Of a stretch of 64,000 nt of DNA, positions 22,524-32,141 are shown piece by piece (the first letter of the stretch is position 1; every line of letters begins with the position of its first letter). Location: NCBI GenBank assembly GCA_051657715.1, contig JBOFLF010000064.1:1-64000 (forward strand), in the 5' to 3' direction. Source of the stretch: JBOFBH01 sp051657715 (GTDB lineage: Bacteria; Actinomycetota; Actinomycetes; Actinomycetales; Angustibacteraceae). The notes below the pieces were generated by a model. That model saw only the letters and a program-made list of their open reading frames with translations. It ran no database searches and was not told the DNA's origin. Made by a program: the position numbers and the translations under genes.

Positions 22524-23864
22524 ATGGCTGCTACCGGCACGACTGCTCCTGGATCGGCGATCTCCATGTCAGCTCAGCCGGTTGGGTCTGCGCAGGAGCT
22601 GACCGAGACCGGCCGCTTCGGCGGCTACGGTGGCCGGTACATCCCCGAGGCGCTCGTGGCAGCGCTCGACGAGCTGACGCACGAGTGGCAGGTCGCTCGG
22701 GCTGATCCGGCCTTCACTTCGCAGCTGGCCGAGTTGCATCGCACCTATACCGGTCGTCCCAGCCCGCTCACCGAGGTGCCACGGTTCGCCAGGCACGCAG
22801 GTGGCGCCCGGGTGCTGCTCAAGCGGGAGGACCTCAACCACACCGGCTCACACAAGATCAACAACGTCTTGGGCCAGGCCTTGCTCACCCAACGGATGGG
22901 CAAGCGGCGGATCATCGCCGAGACCGGGGCTGGCCAGCACGGCGTGGCGTCCGCGACCGCCGCTGCGTTGCTGGGCCTGGAGTGCACGGTGTACATGGGG
23001 GAGCAGGACACCCGGCGGCAGGCGCTCAACGTCGCCCGGATGCGGCTGCTTGGTGCCACCGTGGTCGCGGTGCGGACTGGCTCGCGGACCCTCAAAGACG
23101 CGATGAACGAGGCGATGCGGGACTGGGTGAGCACCGTCGAGCACACCCACTACCTGATCGGGACGGTCGCCGGGCCGGCTCCGTTCCCTCAGCTGGTCCG
23201 AGACCTGCATCGGGTGATCGGCGACGAGGCACGCGCTCAGGTCCTGGAGCGGGTGGGCCGGTTGCCGGACGCGGTGCTGGCGTGCGTCGGTGGCGGATCC
23301 AACGCGATCGGCATCTTCCAGTCGTTCCTGGACGACGCGCAGGTGCGGCTGATCGGCCTTGAGGCCGGCGGGGACGGCGTGGCGACCGGCCGGCACGCGG
23401 CCAGCATCACCGGCGGATCCCCCGGTGTGCTGCACGGTGCGCGTTCGTACGTGTTGCAGGACGAGGACGGCCAGACTCGCGAGAGTCACTCGGTGTCGGC
23501 TGGTCTGGATTACCCCGGTGTCGGGCCGGAGCACGCCTGGCTGCACGACACCGGCCGGGCCGAGTACCGCCCGGTGGATGACACGCAGGCGATGGACGCG
23601 TTCCAGCTCCTGTGTCGTACCGAGGGCATCATCCCGGCCATCGAGAGCGCGCATGCCGTGGCCGGTGCCATGCAGCTGGGGCGGGAGCTCGGCCCGGACG
23701 CGCTGCTGCTGGTCAACCTGTCCGGTCGTGGTGACAAGGACGTCGAGATCGCCGCCCGCTGGTTCGACCTCATGGGGGGGTCGGCGTCCGAGGCGGTCTC
23801 ATCCCCAGCTGACCCGTCTGGCGTTGACCCGTCTGGCGTTGACCCGTCTGGTGGTGACCGGTGA
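22524..23864 (+). CDS. trpB: Tryptophan synthase beta subunit
   Basis: PLP enzyme that condenses indole with serine to tryptophan. 446 residues. The PLP lysine is K111 in HTGSHKINN; the phosphate-binding loop CVGGGSNAIGIF and the GRYIPEALVAAL N-terminal helix are intact. The start is ATG 22524, with ATG 22566 as a weaker alternative. The C-terminus extends past the usual end with three DPSG(V/G) units encoded by 15-bp repeats. It overlaps trpA by 4 bases (GTGA), matching the obligate alpha-beta complex. Confidence 0.97.
   Translation: MAATGTTAPGSAISMSAQPVGSAQELTETGRFGGYGGRYIPEALVAALDELTHEWQVARADPAFTSQLAELHRTYTGRPSPLTEVPRFARHAGGARVLLKREDLNHTGSHKINNVLGQALLTQRMGKRRIIAETGAGQHGVASATAAALLGLECTVYMGEQDTRRQALNVARMRLLGATVVAVRTGSRTLKDAMNEAMRDWVSTVEHTHYLIGTVAGPAPFPQLVRDLHRVIGDEARAQVLERVGRLPDAVLACVGGGSNAIGIFQSFLDDAQVRLIGLEAGGDGVATGRHAASITGGSPGVLHGARSYVLQDEDGQTRESHSVSAGLDYPGVGPEHAWLHDTGRAEYRPVDDTQAMDAFQLLCRTEGIIPAIESAHAVAGAMQLGRELGPDALLLVNLSGRGDKDVEIAARWFDLMGGSASEAVSSPADPSGVDPSGVDPSGGDR
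23811..23855 (+). repeat. 15-bp tandem repeat x3 in trpB tail
   Basis: gacccgtctggcgtt occurs at 23811 and 23826, and a variant ending ggt at 23841, encoding DPSGV, DPSGV, DPSGG immediately before the stop. The repeat lies within a few bases of the trpA start. Confidence 0.9.
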
Positions 23865-24697
23865 TGAGTCTCGCGGGCGGCACGGTCGCGGATGTCCTGG
23901 CTGCTGCCCGCAAGCAGGACCGAGCGGCGTTGATCGGCTACCTGCCGGTCGGCTTTCCCGACCTGGAGACATCGGTGCGGGCGATGCGCGCGATGGTCCG
24001 CGCGGGTGTGGACCTGGTGGAGGTGGGCGTCCCTTACTCCGACCCGTTGATGGACGGCGAGGTGATCCAACAGGCCGTGGACGCGGCGCTGCGGGGTGGC
24101 ACCCGGGTGCAGGACACGTTCACCGCCGTCCAGGCGGTGGTCGAGGACGGTGCACCGGCGCTGGTGATGACGTACTGGAACCTCGTCGAGCACCTCGGTG
24201 TCGAGGCGTTCGCCGCCAGGTTGGCGGCCGTTGGCGGTGCCGGTTTGATCACCCCGGACCTCATCCCGGACGAGGCCGGGCCGTGGCTGGTGGCCGCCGA
24301 GCGGCACGACCTGGACCGGGTTTTCCTGGTCGCACCGAGCTCGACCGATGCTCGCCTGCGGTCCACCACGACGGTCTGCCGAGGGTTCGTCTACGCCGCC
24401 AGCACCATGGGGGTCACGGGAGCCCGGGCGGCGGTCGGCGCCAGTGCCGAGCACTTGGTTCAGCGGGTGCGCGCGGTGACCGAGCTGCCGGTGTGCGTCG
24501 GGCTGGGTGTGTCAACCGGCCAGCAGGCCGCGCAGGTGGCTGGTTTCGCCGACGGCGTGATCGTCGGATCCGCGCTGGTCAGGTGCCTGCTCGACGCGCC
24601 GTCCGCGCCGGCCGGGATCGGTGCGGTGGAGCGGTTGTGCGCCGAGCTGGCAGCCGGTGTTCGCAGCCGGTCCCGGTCGAGGAGTGCTCTCGCGTGA
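23861..24697 (+). CDS. trpA: Tryptophan synthase alpha subunit
   Basis: Cleaves indole glycerol phosphate to indole and glyceraldehyde 3-phosphate and channels indole to TrpB. 278 residues from GTG 23861 (ATG 23864 is also possible). Catalytic Glu54 and Asp65 appear in LVEVGVPYSDPLMDG with the usual spacing of 11. The phosphate loops (GVTGAR, VGLGVSTGQQ, GVIVGSALVR) are present. The stop overlaps the lgt start (GTGA). Confidence 0.96.
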   Translation: MMSLAGGTVADVLAAARKQDRAALIGYLPVGFPDLETSVRAMRAMVRAGVDLVEVGVPYSDPLMDGEVIQQAVDAALRGGTRVQDTFTAVQAVVEDGAPALVMTYWNLVEHLGVEAFAARLAAVGGAGLITPDLIPDEAGPWLVAAERHDLDRVFLVAPSSTDARLRSTTTVCRGFVYAASTMGVTGARAAVGASAEHLVQRVRAVTELPVCVGLGVSTGQQAAQVAGFADGVIVGSALVRCLLDAPSAPAGIGAVERLCAELAAGVRSRSRSRSALA

Positions 24698-25710
24698 TCA
24701 TCTCGACGCTCGTGCACGGCTCTGTCGCGGCCGCGGTGACCGGCCCCTGGGCGGCGATCGGCATGGATATCCCCAGCCCCGAGCAGGCGGTGTGGCGGTT
24801 GGGGCCGGTGCCGGTCCGGGCGTACGCCTTGTGCATCTTGGCCGGCATCGTGCTGGCCGTCCTGATCGCTGACCGCCGGTGGCGTAGCCGGGGCGGTCGA
24901 CGAGGGGTCGTGGTCGACATCACGGCCTATGCCGTGCCCGCCGGCATCATCGGGGCTCGCGCCTATCACGTCGCGACCTCGTGGCAGCCGTATTTCGGGG
25001 ACGGCGGCCGGCCGTTGGACGCGCTCAAGATCTGGCAGCCCGGGCTCGGCATCTGGGGCGCCGTGGCCGGTGGTGCCGTCGGCGCCTGGATCGCCTGCCG
25101 GCGGCACGGCCACAGCCTGGTGCGGTTCGCGGATGCGGCAGCACCTGGCATCGCCGTCGCCCAGGCTTGCGGCCGGTGGGGTAACTGGTTCAACAACGAG
25201 CTGTACGGGGGCCGTACCGACCTGCCGTGGGGTTTGCGGGTCCACGACTGGGACCTGGTCCGGGGGGCCACGGTGCGCGACACCGCCGGGTCACCGGTGC
25301 TGTTGCCCGGCACCTACCACCCGACCTTCCTGTACGAGTCGTTGTGGTGCTTGATGGTCGCGCTGGCCGTAGTGGTGCTGGACCGGCGATATCGACTGGA
25401 CCGCGGGCGGTCGTTCGCGCTCTACGTCGCGCTCTACACCCTGGGCAGGCTGGGCATCGAGACGCTGCGCACCGACCCGGCCAACCTCATCCTCGGGCAG
25501 CGGCTGAACGTGTGGACGTCGGCGTTGGTATTCCTGGGTGCCGTGGCGTTGTTCTGGGGTGGCGCCCGTCGCAGCCGGGCCTGCCGCCAGGCGACCGGAC
25601 CGAAGGTGTCCGGGCGACCAGCCGGACAGCCGCGCCGCCGATCTCAACCGTCTCACCAATCGGACGACCCTTCCGAACGGCAAGATACCCCTGAACGTCC
25701 GGTCCGCTAG
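24694..25710 (+). CDS. lgt: Prolipoprotein diacylglyceryl transferase
   Basis: Membrane enzyme that transfers diacylglycerol from phosphatidylglycerol to the lipobox cysteine of prolipoproteins. 338 residues with about seven TM segments. The signature ACGRWGNWFNNELYGGRTDLPWG is intact, as are RAYALCILAGI near the N-terminus and PTFLYESLW. GTG 24694 overlaps the trpA stop. The C-terminal 40 residues are a hydrophilic Arg/Gln/Pro-rich tail (PAGQPRRRSQPSHQS), common in actinobacteria. Likely substrates in this window are LivJ (34681) and the Rieske lipoprotein (54798). Confidence 0.95.
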   Translation: MIISTLVHGSVAAAVTGPWAAIGMDIPSPEQAVWRLGPVPVRAYALCILAGIVLAVLIADRRWRSRGGRRGVVVDITAYAVPAGIIGARAYHVATSWQPYFGDGGRPLDALKIWQPGLGIWGAVAGGAVGAWIACRRHGHSLVRFADAAAPGIAVAQACGRWGNWFNNELYGGRTDLPWGLRVHDWDLVRGATVRDTAGSPVLLPGTYHPTFLYESLWCLMVALAVVVLDRRYRLDRGRSFALYVALYTLGRLGIETLRTDPANLILGQRLNVWTSALVFLGAVALFWGGARRSRACRQATGPKVSGRPAGQPRRRSQPSHQSDDPSERQDTPERPVR

Positions 25711-25720
25711 AGTACGGACC
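25701..25720 (+). promoter_or_regulatory. gltB promoter: -10 TAGAGT inside a dyad
   Basis: GGTCCG (25701-25706) and CGGACC (25715-25720) are inverted repeats flanking TAGAGT (25708-25713). The arrangement suggests an operator placed symmetrically on the -10 element, at the very end of lgt. Transcription from here would give gltB a leader of about 190 nt. Confidence 0.5.
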
Positions 25721-25909
25721 AGCCCGCAGGTCGACGCCGTCCGCGGACCTGGGTGCAGACACAGCGTGATGCATCCATCCAGGCGGATCTATCGCCTCGA
25801 GCCGGCTGCGTGCCTCGCCGAGATGGCACGACGTCGGTCTCTCGGCTAGCTGTGGTCTGCCGAGCGCGTGTGATCGTCGAGTAGCCGTATTGCCGAACAG
25901 CCGAGGACG
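25721..25909 (+). promoter_or_regulatory. Structured gltB leader with short upstream ORF
   Basis: The leader holds a CAGGTC/GACCTG stem (near 25727-25751) and a GCCGAGA/TCTCGGC stem (about 25818-25845). A 27-codon frame from GTG 25766 or ATG 25769 (MHPSRRIYRLEPAACLAEMA and a short tail) ends at 25849, on the second stem. It has no good ribosome site. An attenuator or riboswitch is possible but no known class was recognised. Confidence 0.35.
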
Positions 25910-28900
25910 GTGAGTGTGAGTATCGAGAGCTTCTCCGCGAGGCCCACACCATCCGGTCTGTACGACGGCGCGCACGAGCACGATGCGTGCGGCGTGGCCT
26001 TCGTGGCGACCATGCGGGGCCACGCGGGGCACGACATCGTCGAACACGCCCTCACCGCGCTGCGCAACCTCGATCACCGTGGCGCCACCGGAGCGGACCC
26101 GGCGGTGGGGGACGGCGCCGGCATTCTGACCCAGGTGCCGGACGAGTTCCTGCGCGCCGTGGTCACCTTCGAGCTGCCGCCGCCGGGCGCCTACGCGGTC
26201 GGGACGGCATTCCTGCCCGCCGAGCCTGAGGCGCAGGCCGCCGTGGTGCGGCGTGTCGAGGAGGTGGCCGCCCAGGAGGGGCTGACCGTCCTCGGCTGGC
26301 GGGACGTCCCAGTGCACGCGGACCTGGTCGGCCAGGTGGCCCGGGACTGCATGCCGGCGTTTCGGCAGCTGTTCGTCGCCGCCGCCGGGCCGCGGGTGGT
26401 CGGCCTGGGCCTGGAACGGCTCGTCTATGTCCTGCGCAAGCGGGCTGAGCGGGAGCTGGACGTCTACTTCCCGTCGCTGTCCCCGCGCACCCTGGTCTAC
26501 AAGGGGATGCTCACCACCGGGCAGCTGGAGCCGTTCTTCCCCGATCTGTCGGACCGGCGGTTCGCGACCGAGCTGGCCCTGGTGCACTCCCGGTTCTCCA
26601 CCAACACGTTCCCGTCGTGGCCGCTGGCGCACCCGTTCCGGCTAATCGCCCACAACGGCGAGATCAACACGGTTCAGGGCAACCGGAACTGGATGGCCGC
26701 TCGGGAGAGCCAGATCGCCAGTGACGTGATCCCGGGCGGCCTGCCTCGGTTGACCCCGGTGTGCACTCCAGGGGCCAGCGACTCGGCGTCCTTCGACGAG
26801 GTGCTCGAGCTGCTGCACCTGGCCGGGCGATCGCTGCCGCACGCGGTGCTGATGATGATCCCGGAGGCGTGGGAGAACAACCCGGGGATGGACCAGGCTC
26901 GGCGCGCCTTCTACCAGTTCCACTCCACTTTCATGGAGCCGTGGGATGGTCCGGCGAGCATCTCGTTCACCGATGGAACGGTGATCGGCGCGGTGCTGGA
27001 CCGCAACGGCCTGCGGCCTGGCCGGTACTGGGTGACCGATGACGGCCTGGTGGTGCTGGCGTCCGAGGTCGGGGTGCTGGACCTGGACCCGGCCCGGGTG
27101 GTGCGCAAGGGGCGGCTGCAGCCGGGCCGGATGTTCCTGGTGGACACCGGCAGCGGCCGGCTGGTGGACGACGACGAGATCAAGGCCGAGCTGGCCGCGC
27201 AGCACCCGTACGCCGAGTGGCTGCACGCCGGCGTGGTGAGCCTGGCCGACCTACCGGACCGCGAGCACGTGGTGCATACGCCAGCTTCCGTGGAGCGTCG
27301 CCAGCGCACCTTCGGGTACACCGAGGAGGAGCTGCGGCTCTTGATCGCGCCGATGGCCCGCACCGGCGCGGAGCCGATCGGATCGATGGGCACGGACACG
27401 CCGATCGCCGTGCTGTCCCAGCGTCCGCGGCTGCTGTTCGACTACTTCACCCAGCTGTTCGCCCAGGTGACCAACCCGCCGCTGGACGCGATCCGCGAGG
27501 AGCTGGTCACGTCGTTGGGGTCGATGATCGGCCCGGAGCAGAACCCGCTGACCGCCACCCCGGCGCACTGCCGGCAGCTGGCGCTGACCTTCCCGGTGAT
27601 CGACAACGACGAGCTGGCCAAGGTCGTGCACATCAACGCGGACGGCGACCTGCCCGGGTACGCCACCGTCGTCGTCCGGGGCCTGTACGACGTGAGCGGC
27701 GGCGGGCAGGCGCTGCGCGCCCGGCTGCGAGAGATCTGCGCCGAGGTCTCCGCGGCGATCGAGGCCGGCGCCCGGTACGTGGTGCTGTCGGACCGCGACT
27801 CCGGTCGCGACCTGGCGCCGATCCCGTCGCTGTTGCTGACCGCCGCGGTGCACCACCACCTGATCCGGACCAAGTCGCGGACCCGGGTGGGGATGCTGGT
27901 CGAGGCGGGGGACGTCCGCGAGGTGCACCACGTGGCGTTGCTGGTTGGGTACGGCGCCGCCGCGGTGAACCCTTACCTGGCCATGGAGTCCGCGGAGGAC
28001 CTGGCTCGCCGCGGCCTGCTCGGTCCGACCGGCGCGGCGGCGGTAGCGCCGGCCGTCGCGGTCCGCAACCTGATCACCGCTTTGGGCAAGGGCGTGCTCA
28101 AGGTGATGAGCAAGATGGGCATCTCCACGGTGCCCTCCTACCGGGGTGCCCAGGTGTTCGAGGCCCTCGGGCTGTCCCAAGAGCTGGTCGACGACTTCTT
28201 CACCGGCACGACCTCCCAGCTCGGCGGTATCGGGCTGGACGTGCTCGCCCAGGAGGTGGCTCAGCGGCATGCCACCGCCTACCCGCCGGACGGCACCCGG
28301 GTACCGCACCGGCGGCTGGACGTCGGCGGGGAGTACCAGTGGCGGCGCGAGGGCGAACCGCACCTGTTCGACCCGGAGACGGTGTTTCGGCTGCAGCACG
28401 CGACTCGGGCCCGGCGCTATGACGTGTTCCGGCAGTACACCCAGCGGGTCGACGAGCAGTCCGAGCGGCTGATGACGCTGCGCGGCCTGCTGCGGCTACG
28501 CGGCAGCGGTCCCGGCGCCAGCGGTGCTGGCGTCCCGGGCGACATCGCTGACGGCGGCGAAGCGGTGACGCCGATCCCGGTGGACGAGGTGGAGCCGGTG
28601 GCCTCGATCGTCCGGCGGTTCTCCACCGGAGCGATGAGCTACGGGTCGATCAGCCAGGAGGCCCACGAGACCCTGGCGGTGGCGATGAACCGCCTGGGCG
28701 CCCGGTCCAACACCGGGGAGGGTGGCGAGGACGTCGACCGGCTGTTGGACCCGGTGCGGCGCAGCGCGATCAAGCAGGTGGCCTCCGGCCGGTTCGGCGT
28801 CACCAGCCTCTACCTCACGCATGCGGACGACCTGCAGATCAAGATGGCCCAGGGTGCCAAGCCGGGTGAGGGTGGCCAGCTGCCGGCGCACAAGGTGTAC

Positions 28901-30541
28901 CCGTGGGTGGCCCGCACCCGGCACTCCACCCCCGGCGTCGGGCTGATTTCCCCGCCGCCGCACCACGACATCTACTCCATCGAGGACCTGGCCCAGCTGA
29001 TCCACGACCTGAAGAACGCCAACCCGTCCGCCCGGGTGCACGTGAAGCTGGTGTCCGAGGTGGGCGTCGGCACGGTGGCGGCCGGGGTGAGCAAGGCGCA
29101 CGCCGACGTGGTGCTGATCTCCGGGCACGACGGCGGCACCGGAGCCAGCCCGCTGACCAGCCTCAAGCACGCCGGTGCACCGTGGGAGCTGGGCCTGGCG
29201 GAGACCCAGCAGACGTTGCTGCTGAACGGCTTGCGGGACCGGATCGTCGTCCAGGTCGACGGCCAGCTCAAGACCGGTCGGGACGTGGTGGTGGCCGCGC
29301 TGCTCGGTGCCGAGGAGTTCGGCTTCGCCACCGCTCCGCTGGTGGTGAGCGGCTGCGTGATGATGCGGGTCTGCCACCTCGACACCTGCCCGGTCGGCAT
29401 CGCCACCCAGAACCCGGTGCTGCGGCAACGGTTCAACGGTCGCCCGGAGTTCGTCGAGACCTTCTTCGAATACATCGCGCAGGAGGTGCGCGAGCTGCTC
29501 GCCGGTCTCGGGCTGCGCAGCCTCGACGAGGCGGTCGGCCGGGTCGACCTGCTGGACACCCGCCGTGCGGTCGCGCACTGGAAGGCCTCCGGGCTCGACC
29601 TGGCTCCGGTGCTCGCCGACGTCGACCTGCCGGACGGCACGCCCCGCCGGCAGGTCGCGGTCCAGGACCACGGGTTGCAGAAGGCGCTGGATCACACGTT
29701 GATCGAGATGTGCCAGGACGCCCTCGAGCGGGCCGAGCCAGTACGCGTCCAGCTCCCGGTCCGCAACGTCAACCGGACGGTCGGCACGATGCTCGGTCAC
29801 GAGGTCACCAAGCGGCACCCCGCCGGCCTGCCGGTGGGCACCATCGACATCGAGCTGACGGGGTCCGCCGGCCAGTCCTTCGGTGCTTTCGTCCCGGCCG
29901 GCGTCCGGCTGCGGCTGTTCGGGGACGCGAACGACTACCTGGGCAAGGGTCTGTCCGGCGGTCAGCTGGTGGTCCGGCCGGATCGGGTGGCCACCATGCA
30001 GGCGGAGTGCAACGTGATTGCCGGCAATGTCGTCGGGTACGGCGCGACGTCCGGCGAGGTGTTCGTGCGCGGGCTGGTGGGGGAGCGGTTCTGCGTGCGC
30101 AACTCCGGTGCGCTGGCCGTCGTCGAGGGCGTGGGGGACCACGCCTGCGAGTACATGACCGGTGGTACCGCGGTGATCCTCGGTCCGACCGGGCGCAACG
30201 TGGCCGCGGGGATGTCCGGAGGGACCGCCTTCGTATGGGACCTGGTGCGCGATCAGGTGAACCCGACCGCGTTGCGCACCGGCGAGGTCGAGCTCGGTCC
30301 GCTCACCGACGAGGACGCCGCGATGCTGCAGGACGTCCTGCGCCGGTATCACGAGGTGACCGACTCGACGGTCGCCGCCGCGCTGCTGGACGACTGGGAC
30401 GCCGCGCGGGCGCGATTCACCACGGTGCTTCCTCGGGACTACCGCCGGGTGCGGCAGATCCGCGCGACCGCCGAGCTCGAGGGCCTGGACCCGGACGGCG
30501 CCCAGGTGTGGGACCGGATCACGGAGGCTGCTCGTGGCTGA
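25910..30541 (+). CDS. gltB: Glutamate synthase large (alpha) subunit
   Basis: Converts glutamine and 2-oxoglutarate to two glutamates using electrons passed by GltD. 1543 residues. The N-terminal glutaminase begins at Cys27 (HDACGVAF), so a 26-residue propeptide is cleaved. It is followed by the central domain, the FMN-binding synthase domain (VSEVGVGTVAAGVSKAHADV, GHDGGTGASPL), the 3Fe-4S cluster motif CVMMRVCHLDTCPVG and the C-terminal beta-helix (GxxxG repeats). GTG 25910 matches relatives. It overlaps gltD by 8 bases. A linker at about residues 865-885 (GSGPGASGAGVPG) is unusually Gly/Ala-rich. Confidence 0.97.
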   Translation: MSVSIESFSARPTPSGLYDGAHEHDACGVAFVATMRGHAGHDIVEHALTALRNLDHRGATGADPAVGDGAGILTQVPDEFLRAVVTFELPPPGAYAVGTAFLPAEPEAQAAVVRRVEEVAAQEGLTVLGWRDVPVHADLVGQVARDCMPAFRQLFVAAAGPRVVGLGLERLVYVLRKRAERELDVYFPSLSPRTLVYKGMLTTGQLEPFFPDLSDRRFATELALVHSRFSTNTFPSWPLAHPFRLIAHNGEINTVQGNRNWMAARESQIASDVIPGGLPRLTPVCTPGASDSASFDEVLELLHLAGRSLPHAVLMMIPEAWENNPGMDQARRAFYQFHSTFMEPWDGPASISFTDGTVIGAVLDRNGLRPGRYWVTDDGLVVLASEVGVLDLDPARVVRKGRLQPGRMFLVDTGSGRLVDDDEIKAELAAQHPYAEWLHAGVVSLADLPDREHVVHTPASVERRQRTFGYTEEELRLLIAPMARTGAEPIGSMGTDTPIAVLSQRPRLLFDYFTQLFAQVTNPPLDAIREELVTSLGSMIGPEQNPLTATPAHCRQLALTFPVIDNDELAKVVHINADGDLPGYATVVVRGLYDVSGGGQALRARLREICAEVSAAIEAGARYVVLSDRDSGRDLAPIPSLLLTAAVHHHLIRTKSRTRVGMLVEAGDVREVHHVALLVGYGAAAVNPYLAMESAEDLARRGLLGPTGAAAVAPAVAVRNLITALGKGVLKVMSKMGISTVPSYRGAQVFEALGLSQELVDDFFTGTTSQLGGIGLDVLAQEVAQRHATAYPPDGTRVPHRRLDVGGEYQWRREGEPHLFDPETVFRLQHATRARRYDVFRQYTQRVDEQSERLMTLRGLLRLRGSGPGASGAGVPGDIADGGEAVTPIPVDEVEPVASIVRRFSTGAMSYGSISQEAHETLAVAMNRLGARSNTGEGGEDVDRLLDPVRRSAIKQVASGRFGVTSLYLTHADDLQIKMAQGAKPGEGGQLPAHKVYPWVARTRHSTPGVGLISPPPHHDIYSIEDLAQLIHDLKNANPSARVHVKLVSEVGVGTVAAGVSKAHADVVLISGHDGGTGASPLTSLKHAGAPWELGLAETQQTLLLNGLRDRIVVQVDGQLKTGRDVVVAALLGAEEFGFATAPLVVSGCVMMRVCHLDTCPVGIATQNPVLRQRFNGRPEFVETFFEYIAQEVRELLAGLGLRSLDEAVGRVDLLDTRRAVAHWKASGLDLAPVLADVDLPDGTPRRQVAVQDHGLQKALDHTLIEMCQDALERAEPVRVQLPVRNVNRTVGTMLGHEVTKRHPAGLPVGTIDIELTGSAGQSFGAFVPAGVRLRLFGDANDYLGKGLSGGQLVVRPDRVATMQAECNVIAGNVVGYGATSGEVFVRGLVGERFCVRNSGALAVVEGVGDHACEYMTGGTAVILGPTGRNVAAGMSGGTAFVWDLVRDQVNPTALRTGEVELGPLTDEDAAMLQDVLRRYHEVTDSTVAAALLDDWDAARARFTTVLPRDYRRVRQIRATAELEGLDPDGAQVWDRITEAARG

Positions 30542-31991
30542 CCCCAAGGGATTCCTCACCGTCACCGAGCGGGAGCTGCCGGACCGGCGTCCGGTGCCGA
30601 TCCGGTTGATGGACTGGCACGAGGTGTACGAGCAGCAGTCGCACGAGCAGCTGCGCCGGCAGGCCGGACGGTGCATGGATTGTGGGATTCCGTTCTGCCA
30701 CAGCGGATGCCCGCTGGGCAACCTGATCCCGGAGTGGAACGACCTGACCTGGCGGCAGGACTGGCGGGACGCCATCGAGCGTCTGCACGCCACCAACAAC
30801 TTCCCGGAGTTCACCGGCCGGTTGTGCCCGGCGCCGTGTGAGACGTCGTGTGTCCTCGGCATCAACCAGCCCGCCGTGACCATCAAGCAGATCGAGTCGT
30901 CGATCGTGGACACCGCGTTCGACCGGGGGGACGTCGTCCCGGCGCCACCGGACCGGCTGACCGGCAAGACGGTCGCGGTGGTGGGCAGCGGCCCGGCCGG
31001 GCTGGCCGTCGCGCAGCAGCTGACCCGGGTCGGGCACACGGTCGCCGTGTTCGAGCGGGCAGACCGGATCGGCGGGCTGCTGCGGTACGGCATCCCGGAG
31101 TTCAAGATGGAGAAGTCGGTGCTGGACCGCCGACTGGCGCAGATGGAGGCGGAGGGCACCCGGTTCCGTCCCGGTGTCACGATCGGCGAGCAGATCACCG
31201 GCCAGCAGCTGCGGGACCGGTACGACGCCGTGGTGGTGGCGACCGGTTCGACGGTGCCCCGGGACCTGCCGGTCCCCGGCCGGGACCTGGACGGTGTGCT
31301 GCAGGCGATGGACTACCTGCCGCCGGCCAACCGGGCGGCCCTCGGCGAGTCGCCGGACGGCCAGGTCACCGCCGCCGGCTTGGACGTGGTCATCATCGGC
31401 GGGGGGGACACCGGCGCGGACTGCCTCGGCACTGCGCTGAGGCAGGGTGCTCGCAGCGTCACCCAGCTGGAGATCCTGCCGCAACCTCCTGAGCAGCGTG
31501 CGCAGCAGCACCCGTGGCCCACGTACCCGATGGTGTTCCGGGTCTCCAGTGCGCACGAGGAGGGCGGGGATCGGGTCTACTCGGCGAGCACCGTGGCCTT
31601 CGTCGGTAATGAGCGCGGGCAGGTCGCCGGCCTGCGGGTGTGCGACGTCGAGGTGACGGACGGGCGCCCGACGCCAGTGCCGGGCACAGAGCGGGAGCTG
31701 CCGGCTCAGCTGGTGCTGCTCGCCATGGGGTTCGTGGGTCCAGAGCGCGAGGGCGTCCTGGCCCAGCTCGGTGTGGAGCTCGACGAGCGCGGCACGGTCC
31801 GGCGGGACAGCCAGTTCGTCAGCACCGTCCCAGGGGTCTTCGTCGCTGGTGACGCCGGTCGTGGGCAGTCGTTGATTGTGTGGGCGATCGCCGAGGGACG
31901 GGCGTGTGCCGCGGCGGTGGATCAGTACCTCACCGGTGCCACCGGGCTGCCCGCTCCGATCAGACCGACAGATCGTCCGTTGACCGCTTGA
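30534..31991 (+). CDS. gltD: Glutamate synthase small (beta) subunit
   Basis: FAD/NADPH subunit that feeds electrons to GltB. 485 residues. The N-terminal 4Fe-4S ligands are present (CMDCGIPFCHSGCPLGN and CPAPCETSCVLGI). The FAD Rossmann motif is VAVVGSGPAGLAVAQQL and the NADPH motif is VVIIGGGDTGADCLG, with a C-terminal FVAGDAGRGQSLIVWAIAEG. GTG 30534 lies inside the gltB end, giving tight coupling and 1:1 expression. Confidence 0.97.
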   Translation: MADPKGFLTVTERELPDRRPVPIRLMDWHEVYEQQSHEQLRRQAGRCMDCGIPFCHSGCPLGNLIPEWNDLTWRQDWRDAIERLHATNNFPEFTGRLCPAPCETSCVLGINQPAVTIKQIESSIVDTAFDRGDVVPAPPDRLTGKTVAVVGSGPAGLAVAQQLTRVGHTVAVFERADRIGGLLRYGIPEFKMEKSVLDRRLAQMEAEGTRFRPGVTIGEQITGQQLRDRYDAVVVATGSTVPRDLPVPGRDLDGVLQAMDYLPPANRAALGESPDGQVTAAGLDVVIIGGGDTGADCLGTALRQGARSVTQLEILPQPPEQRAQQHPWPTYPMVFRVSSAHEEGGDRVYSASTVAFVGNERGQVAGLRVCDVEVTDGRPTPVPGTERELPAQLVLLAMGFVGPEREGVLAQLGVELDERGTVRRDSQFVSTVPGVFVAGDAGRGQSLIVWAIAEGRACAAAVDQYLTGATGLPAPIRPTDRPLTA

Positions 31992-32129
31992 TCCGCCTGA
32001 CCACCGTCTGCGGCAGTGTCCGCACGGTCGCTAGCCTTGCCCACCCGTCGCGCTGGTTCCCGGGTTTCGATCCATGCTGCGCGGTGTCCGCTGGTTGGTC
32101 CTCGGCGTCATTCGGGGCCAGCGGCTGAC

Positions 32130-32135
32130 TAGGCT
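32130..32135 (+). promoter_or_regulatory. -10 element (TAGGCT), leaderless start of pyk
   Basis: TAGGCT, six bases, then ATG 32142, within the 150-base gap after gltD. Confidence 0.6.
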
Positions 32136-32141
32136 TCAGTC

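Noticed and set aside
25538..25849. 103-codon ORF overlapping the end of lgt
   Set aside because: Most of it is an out-of-frame reading of lgt. Only the last 27 codons lie in the gltB leader and are discussed there.
28496..31198. 900-codon open frame on the minus strand across gltB/gltD
   Set aside because: It is the antisense shadow of two clearly identified genes. Long spurious frames are expected at this GC content, and its translation is Arg/His/Pro/Gln-rich without any domain.
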